The position numbers and the translations under genes are program-made. The notes beneath the pieces were generated by a model. The model saw nothing but the letters and a program-made list of their open reading frames with translations, was not told the DNA's origin and searched no databases. Of a stretch of DNA of 24,974 nucleotides, positions 5,615 to 11,731 are shown one piece after another; the first letter of the stretch is position 1, and every line of letters begins with the position of its first letter. Source of the DNA: CBDVBD01 sp965372135 (lineage in GTDB: Bacteria > Electryoneota > RPQS01 > CBDVBD01). The DNA lies in NCBI GenBank assembly GCA_965372135.1, contig CBDVBD010000030.1:1-24974 (forward strand), given 5' to 3'.

Positions 5615-7984
5615 ATGAAGTCTCCAGGATATTTTACACTATTCATCGCTGTAATGCTGATGGTTAGCGGAATTGCGATTGCTGTTCAGGTGGATGGTTA
5701 TTGCTACTTAGAAAACCAGCAGAATCACGAGGGGACTAAGGTGTTGTTCCAGGCTGATTCACCGAGTGCGGTAACTGATTCTACCTATACAGATTCGACC
5801 GGATATTACCAAATCGATTTAGCTCAAGGGGTATATGATATTCTTTTCATTCAAGATGAATACTATGAGCATCAGATGTCTGATATGCTTCTGTTTGCAA
5901 ACACCACACTTCCCGAAGTAACCTTAATCCGTCAGGGGATACCTATATCTGGAGCTCTTAGTGGTGTCCTCGAACGAGAAACATATCTTGTAACTGGTGA
6001 CATTACAGTTCAGGAAGGAGCTACTCTTGTAATTGATAGTGGAGCAATATTCAATTTTGAAAGCGGTAATCAATTTACTATTTACGGATATCTTTTAGCT
6101 ATAGGAACAGAAAATGACAGCATCAAATTTAGGCGTGCCCCAGGTAGCTCAAGATGGGGAGGAATATCTTTTGCAGATTCTGCTGATGATGATAGCAGAT
6201 TGGAATATTGTTTAGTCACGGGAGGGGGAGCGAACAACAATAGTGCAATTCAAATACAGCAATGTAGCCCCACGATTGTGCATTGTAGAATATCGGATAA
6301 TGTAATAAATACAGGTCGAGGTGGGGGAATACGCATCGGCTTCCACGCAAATCCACTTGTCAGTGACTGCACAATATTGGATAATCATGCTGGTGGTGGA
6401 ACAGATGGAAAAGGTGGAGGAATTTATTGTAGTAACAATTCCAGCCCTGTTATAAGTCATTGCATCATTACTGAAAACACTGCTACATCTAATGGGGGAG
6501 GAATATTTTGTACGGGTGGAAATCCTGTCATTCGGCACTGTATCATCACTGGAAATTCTTCAAATATTAATGGCGGAGGTGTACGGATATATTCAGGTAG
6601 TGCTATAATTGATCACTGTACTATTTGTGGTAATTCTGCAGATACCAATGGGGGCGGAATTTCATTACTTAATACTGAATCCACATTATCAAATACAATT
6701 GTGAAAAGTAATTTAGGAAATGCAGGAATAGACTTCGACAATTCTGTAAATTCGATGGTTCAGCATTGTGATTTCTATAATAATGCTGGTGGAAATTTCA
6801 GTGGAAATACTCCAAATTATTTGGGATTGATCATTACAATTAACAATAATGGTGATTCGTGCGATGCATATTTCAATATTTTTCTTAATCCTCAATTCAT
6901 TTCAACTACGGGAGACTCTGCTTACTATCTTTCGGAAATTTCTCCTTGTATTGATGCTGGTGATCCCAATAGTCCAATTGATCCTGATTGGTCAATAACT
7001 GATATCGGGGCAAAATATTTTCACCAGCAATTGGTGAATCTTTATCCGAGGGAGCTTGATTTTGGACAAATAACCGTAACGGATAGCTCAGAACAGTCAA
7101 TTTGGATCAAAAATAGCATGGATTCTTTAGTGGTTATCCATAATGTGGTTACTATCGACTCCGCATTTAGAACAGATTTTTCGTATGTCGATAGTATGTT
7201 AATACCTGGTGATTCCCTTGAAGTTACAGTGACCTTCACGCCTTGTGACATGATTACTTATTCTGACACATTGTTAGTTTTTACTTCCATGGATACGCTT
7301 CAAGCAACACTCGCTGGCGTGGGAATTGCGTCACTAATCGAATCAGTACCGGATTCGTTGATTTACGTCCCATTGGAATTGGGAATGGACACATCGTTGA
7401 CTATTATATTCCAAAATTCCGGTACGGACACCCTGAATATCAGTAACGTTGTTATCACCGATACAGCCTTTATTGTGGATTTCCCAACCTATGGAAATCC
7501 TATTCCACCAAGTGGGGCATCTGATACTTGTCAGGTTATATTTGACCCTGACTATGAAGGATTGTATATGGATTCCTTGGTTATTCTCTGCAATGCTTTC
7601 AATGCAGTTAACGACACGTTCATCGTAAATATTTGGGGTGAGTGTGGCATCGTACCGGACACGGTTAGAAATTTGGTCATAGAGGTGGATTATCCAGATG
7701 CAGTATTGAATTGGGATCATGTTACCAATACAATTTATGGTTCACCGTTAGTGGTGGACTACTATTTGGTGTATTTTAAGGAAGTGCTAAGCGAGACATT
7801 TAACTTCCTTGCGGTCATGCCTGATACGACTTACACTCACTCTTACGTAGCGCAGTTTAGCGCGTCAATGTTTTACATGGTGGAAGGTTATGTAGGTGAA
7901 TTGGGAGGCTTGGATGAAATATTGGCATCCGGCAGGAGATTGACCCGGGAAGAAGTGCATGGGTTGTTGGATTGGGGGAATTAA
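5615..7984 (+). CDS. Secreted right-handed beta-helix protein with HYDIN-like domains
   Basis: A 789-residue extracellular or surface protein. Residues 1-24 are a signal peptide. About 25-105 look like a carboxypeptidase-regulatory-type beta-sandwich (VDGYCYLEN... DSTGYYQIDLAQGVYDI). About 110-460 form a right-handed parallel beta-helix: repeated rungs such as ISHCIIT, NGGGIFC and HCTICGNSAD, closed by CIDAGDP. Two choice-of-anchor-D/HYDIN-like modules follow (LDFGQITVTDSSE..., LIYVPLELGMDTS...), then a fibronectin-like end. There is no C-terminal sorting tag of the Asn-Pro-Phe-Asn kind. The helix part is a paralogue of the minus-strand gene at 18281-19849. The gene is visibly AT-richer than most neighbours, which hints at separate ancestry. 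GGGGAGAGGG is a strong ribosome site. Substrate or partner unknown; polysaccharide or surface adhesion roles are typical of the fold. Confidence 0.88.
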   Translation: MKSPGYFTLFIAVMLMVSGIAIAVQVDGYCYLENQQNHEGTKVLFQADSPSAVTDSTYTDSTGYYQIDLAQGVYDILFIQDEYYEHQMSDMLLFANTTLPEVTLIRQGIPISGALSGVLERETYLVTGDITVQEGATLVIDSGAIFNFESGNQFTIYGYLLAIGTENDSIKFRRAPGSSRWGGISFADSADDDSRLEYCLVTGGGANNNSAIQIQQCSPTIVHCRISDNVINTGRGGGIRIGFHANPLVSDCTILDNHAGGGTDGKGGGIYCSNNSSPVISHCIITENTATSNGGGIFCTGGNPVIRHCIITGNSSNINGGGVRIYSGSAIIDHCTICGNSADTNGGGISLLNTESTLSNTIVKSNLGNAGIDFDNSVNSMVQHCDFYNNAGGNFSGNTPNYLGLIITINNNGDSCDAYFNIFLNPQFISTTGDSAYYLSEISPCIDAGDPNSPIDPDWSITDIGAKYFHQQLVNLYPRELDFGQITVTDSSEQSIWIKNSMDSLVVIHNVVTIDSAFRTDFSYVDSMLIPGDSLEVTVTFTPCDMITYSDTLLVFTSMDTLQATLAGVGIASLIESVPDSLIYVPLELGMDTSLTIIFQNSGTDTLNISNVVITDTAFIVDFPTYGNPIPPSGASDTCQVIFDPDYEGLYMDSLVILCNAFNAVNDTFIVNIWGECGIVPDTVRNLVIEVDYPDAVLNWDHVTNTIYGSPLVVDYYLVYFKEVLSETFNFLAVMPDTTYTHSYVAQFSASMFYMVEGYVGELGGLDEILASGRRLTREEVHGLLDWGN

Positions 7985-8009
7985 AAGAGATCCTTCACGG
8001 CAGGTGAAG

Positions 8010-8073
8010 ATTGTTCAATTGCTCGATTGTTCGATTGTTCGATTGTTAAATTGTTGAATTGTTAAATTGTCGG
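8010..8073 (+). repeat. Eight-unit tandem repeat, period 8
   Basis: Eight consecutive 8-nt units, each starting ATTG: ATTGTTCA, ATTGCTCG, ATTGTTCG twice, ATTGTTAA, ATTGTTGA, ATTGTTAA, ATTGTCGG. The first five bases are nearly invariant and the last three vary. It lies 25 bp after the stop of the beta-helix gene. It looks like a slippage-prone microsatellite and is non-coding. Confidence 0.85.
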
Positions 8074-8117
8074 TTTGTTAGAAAATATGTCGGGATCGCA
8101 GGGATCCTGACTGACTT

Positions 8118-8217
8118 GTCGGGTTTCGCGCTTCGCTTGGAGCCCGACCTACAGGAGACCCCCCCCTTTGTTCCCCCCCTGCAAATCCGCCATAGGCGGA
8201 CAAGTAGCAGGGGGGAA
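8118..8217. repeat. Composite palindromic repeat block
   Basis: A family B unit (GTCGGG at 8118-8123 pairing with CCCGAC at 8143-8148) is followed by a long inverted repeat. In it TTCCCCCC...CTGC at 8171-8182 pairs with GCAGGGGGGAA at 8207-8217. Its loop contains the family A unit 8184-8205, identical over 22 nt to 2932-2953. The nesting suggests one small element inside another. The rest of the 353-bp spacer 7985-8337 holds only the 8-nt repeat and the higB control region. Confidence 0.7.
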
Positions 8218-8273
8218 GACAGGGCGCGATGAATCGGTACCAATACCAAGATTATCTCCCTTACTTACATATT

Positions 8274-8332
8274 AAAATAGTTCCCAATTAGGGAACTATT
8301 TTCTTGACTTTTATCATAATATTTGTTAAATT
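8274..8332 (+). promoter_or_regulatory. Inverted repeat and promoter of higBA
   Basis: A perfect 12-bp inverted repeat AAAATAGTTCCC / GGGAACTATTTT (8274-8285 and 8291-8302, 5-nt centre) directly precedes a -35 TTGACT (8304-8309). After 17 bp comes TAAATT (8327-8332). The same -35, spacing and -10 occur before the protease gene. The inverted repeat fits an operator for HigA autoregulation. As it ends in TTTT it might instead act as a weak terminator of upstream transcription. The start of transcription would fall at or next to the higB start codon, implying a leaderless message. Confidence 0.5.
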
Positions 8333-8337
8333 ACACT

Positions 8338-8622
8338 ATGCTAATTTGGGGTAGAAGGTTATTAGTCAAGTTTTGGGAAAAACACACAGATGTAAAGTCG
8401 AGGTTACAAACTTGGTTTCACTGGGTTGAAAGAGCCGATTTTAAGAAACCTCAGGATATAAAGAATCTATTCAGTACAGCTAGTTTTTTGGGCGATAACG
8501 TTGTAATTTTTAATATTAAGGGTAATAAATATCGCCTCGAAGTAAAGGTCTATTATAAAAGTGGAAAAGTAAAGGTTAATTGGGTAGGGACGCACGCAGA
8601 GTACAACAAACGAAAAAATTGA
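8338..8622 (+). CDS. higB: HigB-family toxin (mRNA interferase)
   Basis: HigB toxins are RelE-fold, ribosome-dependent mRNA endonucleases. The 94-residue protein fits in length and in its conserved phrases: FWEKHTDVKSRLQTWFHWVERADFKKPQDIKNLF, VVIFNIKGNKYRLEVKVYY, and the terminal VNWVGTHAEYNK typical of the HigB branch that precedes its antitoxin. The ATG at 8338 is chosen because the family starts with a short strand before the helix; an upstream TTG at 8323 would overlap the -10 box. No Shine-Dalgarno is visible, consistent with a leaderless start. The antitoxin follows 17 bp later. Both genes are AT-rich relative to the flanks, consistent with a transferred module. Confidence 0.92.
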   Translation: MLIWGRRLLVKFWEKHTDVKSRLQTWFHWVERADFKKPQDIKNLFSTASFLGDNVVIFNIKGNKYRLEVKVYYKSGKVKVNWVGTHAEYNKRKN

Positions 8623-8639
8623 TAAATCAGGGATATTCT

Positions 8640-9077
8640 ATGAACCTAAAATTAATAAAGAACGAAAATGACTACGAAGAAGCTTTAAGTGAAATCGATG
8701 TGTTAATGGATTTAGATCCCGATCCAGGTACACCAGAAAGCGATAAACTCGAAGTACTTTCCTTAATTATAAGGGAATATGAGGATGCTGTTTATCCTAT
8801 TGATATGCCGGATCCCATTGAAGCCATTAAGTTTGGAATGGAACAGCAGGGATTGAAACAACGAGATCTTGTACCCTTTATTGGGTCAAAAAGTAAAGTT
8901 TCAGAATTATTATCAGGTAAACGTCCACTCAGTCTAAGAATGATTCGAGCATTGCATATACACCTTGGCATTCCTGCTGAAATCTTACTTCAAGAAAGGG
9001 ATGCATCCTCATTAGATGAAACCGACATTGGATCGAGACGCATTTTCGAATCAAGACATTTATCCCCGAGAAAATGA
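8640..9077 (+). CDS. higA: HigA-family antitoxin
   Basis: HigA binds and neutralises HigB and represses the operon. This 145-residue protein has an acidic N-terminal region (residues about 10-58, with IDVLMDLDPDPGTPE and LIIREYEDAVYPI) that is characteristic of the long HigA branch. A helix-turn-helix domain follows at about 59-115 (DPIEAIKFGMEQQGLKQRDLVPFIGSKSKVSELLSGKRPLS). ATG 8640 is chosen because AGGGA sits at good distance and because the family begins near this point. A start 60 bp upstream would run inside higB. The inverted repeat at 8274-8302 is the obvious candidate operator. Confidence 0.92.
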   Translation: MNLKLIKNENDYEEALSEIDVLMDLDPDPGTPESDKLEVLSLIIREYEDAVYPIDMPDPIEAIKFGMEQQGLKQRDLVPFIGSKSKVSELLSGKRPLSLRMIRALHIHLGIPAEILLQERDASSLDETDIGSRRIFESRHLSPRK

Positions 9078-9157
9078 AATAACGTTCAATCTGCCACGCT
9101 ATTTATAATAATTATTCTGCTCGTGGGGAATTTTCGCTTGTTTTTGTGCGGTTTTTT

Positions 9158-9190
9158 TCGTAACTTTATGTAAAGTTGCGAATTTTTTTA
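9158..9190 (+). terminator. Candidate terminator after higA
   Basis: AACTTTA (9162-9168) pairs with TAAAGTT (9171-9177) around two bases and is followed by GCGAATTTTTTT. The stem is AT-rich and the loop is short, so the call is moderate. It lies about 85 bp after the higA stop and just before the next gene's ribosome site. Confidence 0.4.
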
Positions 9191-9211
9191 CTCCGGCAAT
9201 GAGGGTGTGTC

Positions 9212-10378
9212 ATGGGTTATAATAACATTCGAACTGCATCGATACTGGGTTTTGGGCTGATTTTGATTGTGTCGTTAGGGTATGGGCAGATTTTTATCAA
9301 TCCGGACGATTTCCCCAACCAAACCGGGCTAACTCTAACATTTTTCAGCAATACCACCACGTCCGTGATGGTGGATGTGGGCGAATCCGGACCCAACCAG
9401 ATCTGGGATTTCACGCAAGGACCGGAAGAACAAGAAGTTACCGAGCAAATTGTACGTGCCAGCGAAACCCCGTTTTACGATAATTTCCCAAATTCAAATT
9501 TTTGCCGATTATCTGATTTTAATATGTTTGGCATTGCCGGAGATGTCTATACCTACCGGGAAATGTCCGACCAGCAACTGCTGTTGTTAGGCTTGGGCGC
9601 GGAAGTGATGGAATATCCTATTCCTATTCAACTTGGGGAAGGATTATTAGAATATCCGATGCCGTTGTCCTACCAGGATACTTGGGATAATACTATCAAT
9701 TTCGATACGGTGTTTACTATCCCAAATCCAGATACTACAATACCTTTGGATTCCGTCGATGTGCGGATCGAAGTTACACTGGGCGACCAGGCGGAGGTGG
9801 ATGCCTGGGGGACGCTTGATGGACCGATGAGCAACCGGGAAGTGCTGCGGGTGCTGCACGAGACGGGGGTCGAAGCCACGGTGTCGGTGTGGATGATCTT
9901 CTTTTGGCTGCCGGTGTGGGATTCCAGTTTTGTGCAGTTCCGCTACGAATGGTTGGCGAACGATCTGGGTCCGATTGTGACCATTACCAGTCAAGCGGGT
10001 GAGACCAATCCCAACTTTACCGATGCATCGCTGGTACTCAGGCTGATCGACATGTATAGTGGTGTGCTGGAAACACAGGAACCAGCGGTGCCAATCACGA
10101 TGAGGCTGGCGCCCAATTATCCCAATCCATTCAACGAATCGACTGCCCTGACATTTACGCTGCCGTTTGAAATCCGAAGCAACGCTAACCTAAGTGTGTA
10201 CAATGTGTTGGGGCGGAAGATTACTACATTGTGGGAGGGGGCGGCTGATGGTGGAATTCATCATGTGGTGTGGGATGGGCGTAATTCTCATCAGGCGCCG
10301 GTGGCGAGTGGGGTGTATTTTGTGCGGTTGACCTGGGGAACGAAGGCGCAATCGCTACGTGTTATTAAATTGGATTAA
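9212..10378 (+). CDS. Secreted protein with C-terminal sorting (FlgD-like) domain
   Basis: A 388-residue protein with a signal peptide (residues 1-26, ending SLGYGQ). A central region of about 270 residues is not recognised; it is rich in beta-strand-like patches and in aromatic and acidic residues. About 302-388 form a typical FCB C-terminal sorting/FlgD-Ig-like domain: NYPNPFNESTALTFTLP, SVYNVLGRKITTL, GGIHHVVWDGRN, VASGVYFVRL. Such tails direct export by, or anchoring through, a type IX-like system or occur on other cell-surface proteins in these phyla. GAGGGTG precedes the ATG. The 48-bp gap to the next gene has no terminator, so read-through is possible. The function of the mature domain is unknown. 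Confidence 0.85.
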   Translation: MGYNNIRTASILGFGLILIVSLGYGQIFINPDDFPNQTGLTLTFFSNTTTSVMVDVGESGPNQIWDFTQGPEEQEVTEQIVRASETPFYDNFPNSNFCRLSDFNMFGIAGDVYTYREMSDQQLLLLGLGAEVMEYPIPIQLGEGLLEYPMPLSYQDTWDNTINFDTVFTIPNPDTTIPLDSVDVRIEVTLGDQAEVDAWGTLDGPMSNREVLRVLHETGVEATVSVWMIFFWLPVWDSSFVQFRYEWLANDLGPIVTITSQAGETNPNFTDASLVLRLIDMYSGVLETQEPAVPITMRLAPNYPNPFNESTALTFTLPFEIRSNANLSVYNVLGRKITTLWEGAADGGIHHVVWDGRNSHQAPVASGVYFVRLTWGTKAQSLRVIKLD

Positions 10379-10426
10379 ACTCCATATGGGGACCAAAAAA
10401 TCCAACCTATTTCTTGCGTTATCAGC

Positions 10427-11659
10427 ATGATAACTCAAGTCTTACCAGTTTCTGACCTTTCCGAATATTTAGTAACTCCCGGTATTATCGATCCTTCTAC
10501 TTTAGTGGCTGAGGTGGGGGATCTGAACGTCGTTTCCCAGCGGCGGGTTGCTGTGGTCAACTCACGGCAACGGCGGCTGCCAAGGGCTGAGGATCCGTGG
10601 CTCAGGGAAACAGTTCGGGCAGTAGAAGACGCAGTGAGCCGGGGGAATTCCATTGTTTCCAGCGTGGGGATGATACCCTGGGAATGGGTGGTGTGGCTTA
10701 CCCAACGGCTGGGGGGCAGTCAGGTAATAGTGCTGCCACGGGGGAAGGTAGCGGGAATGATGGATCGGGCTGAAGAGATAGTCGGGGAATTTGATTTGGA
10801 CTTGCGTCGGACGGTTTTTCTGATGCCGTTTCACAACAAGGGGAAACGGGTTCGGAAGGCGATATATCCGGAACGGGATCGCTGGGTGATGGCGTTGGCA
10901 GAACGGATTTTTCCGGTATCGGTGCGGCGGTCTGGGGTGATGTCCAGATTGCTTGCTGAGCCGGAAGTGGCGGATCATGTGGACGGGTCATGTCTGATTC
11001 CATATGTCAGACCAGCGGCTGCCAGTGACGACTTGAAGCGACTGATGGCGGATGATTCGACGGGGCTTATGGTAAGTGAGATTGCTGAAACCGAGTGGGA
11101 TTATTTGACCCATTGGACGCGGTCCTGTCATGGTCCGTGGTTGGGCGAAAGGAAGGGGGATTTCTATCGGGATTTGTATGAGGTGGACAACGGATATCCC
11201 AGGGATGGGTTGCGGACATTGAAGCGGATACTTCAGGAGGGACGGATTCGGGGGTCGGACAGGTTGGTTCGGGGCAGCAAAGCGATGGTGTCGTTGACGG
11301 AAACTACGCCTAGGAAATTGTTGGACATCATCCGATGGCGACCGGGGTTTATCCGGTGGAATTTCGAGCCGTACGGGATATCGATTCGGCGAGAGGTGTT
11401 GGAATCGATGGGGGCACGACCGGTTAGATATGGTGGTGAAGAGCAGTTTGACCAAATACCGGAAGCGGATCAATCATATTTTCAGCGGATTTCACCTAAT
11501 GGGAAGGATTGGCGGGTGGAAGCAGAATGGCGGGTGATGGGGGATATTGATTTGGGGGTTTTGGATTCAAAGGATGTGATTGTTTGGGTGATGCGGGAAG
11601 CAGATATAGGGAAAATTCGGGGAGTGAGTCGGTTTCCGGTGAGAAGTTTAATCGCATAG
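10427..11659 (+). CDS. Unrecognised two-domain protein, DprA/SLOG-like N-terminus
   Basis: I do not recognise this 410-residue family by name. The N-terminal half (about 38-180) has the pattern of a SLOG/DprA-type Rossmann fold. It shows a strand RRVAVVNSRQ (39-48), IVSSVGMIPWE (76-86), IIVLPRG-like QVIVLPRGKVA (99-109), and YPERDRWVMALAERIFPV (147-164), which corresponds to the RNR-type loop of DprA. The C-terminal half (about 225-410) is a separate globular domain. It contains DNGYPRDGLRTLKRILQEGRI (254-274), VSLTETTP (288-295), WNFEPYGISI (311-320), GARPVRYG (329-336) and EAEWRVMGDIDL (365-376). It starts and ends without signal peptide or membrane segments, so it is cytoplasmic. A strong terminator follows. 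A nucleotide- or DNA-linked role is plausible for the first domain only. The second has features reminiscent of DUF2971-like or ADP-ribosyl-type stress proteins, which I cannot confirm. Confidence 0.75.
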   Translation: MITQVLPVSDLSEYLVTPGIIDPSTLVAEVGDLNVVSQRRVAVVNSRQRRLPRAEDPWLRETVRAVEDAVSRGNSIVSSVGMIPWEWVVWLTQRLGGSQVIVLPRGKVAGMMDRAEEIVGEFDLDLRRTVFLMPFHNKGKRVRKAIYPERDRWVMALAERIFPVSVRRSGVMSRLLAEPEVADHVDGSCLIPYVRPAAASDDLKRLMADDSTGLMVSEIAETEWDYLTHWTRSCHGPWLGERKGDFYRDLYEVDNGYPRDGLRTLKRILQEGRIRGSDRLVRGSKAMVSLTETTPRKLLDIIRWRPGFIRWNFEPYGISIRREVLESMGARPVRYGGEEQFDQIPEADQSYFQRISPNGKDWRVEAEWRVMGDIDLGVLDSKDVIVWVMREADIGKIRGVSRFPVRSLIA

Positions 11660-11676
11660 AGGTTAGTGGATTATAG

Positions 11677-11711
11677 AAAAGCCGAATCCGGAGAAGGATT
11701 CGGCTTTTTTT
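11677..11711 (+). terminator. Strong intrinsic terminator (bidirectional)
   Basis: GCCGAATCC (11681-11689) pairs with GGATTCGGC (11696-11704) around a 6-nt loop, followed by seven Ts (11705-11711). The four As before the stem extend it and provide a short T-run in reverse. It separates the plus-strand gene ending at 11659 from the minus-strand protease ending at 11732, and can serve both. Confidence 0.92.
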
Positions 11712-11731
11712 ACAATATGTAAATTAAAGAA

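Noticed and set aside
8010..8073. CRISPR array
   Set aside because: The units are 8 nt long and have no spacers; it is a simple tandem repeat.
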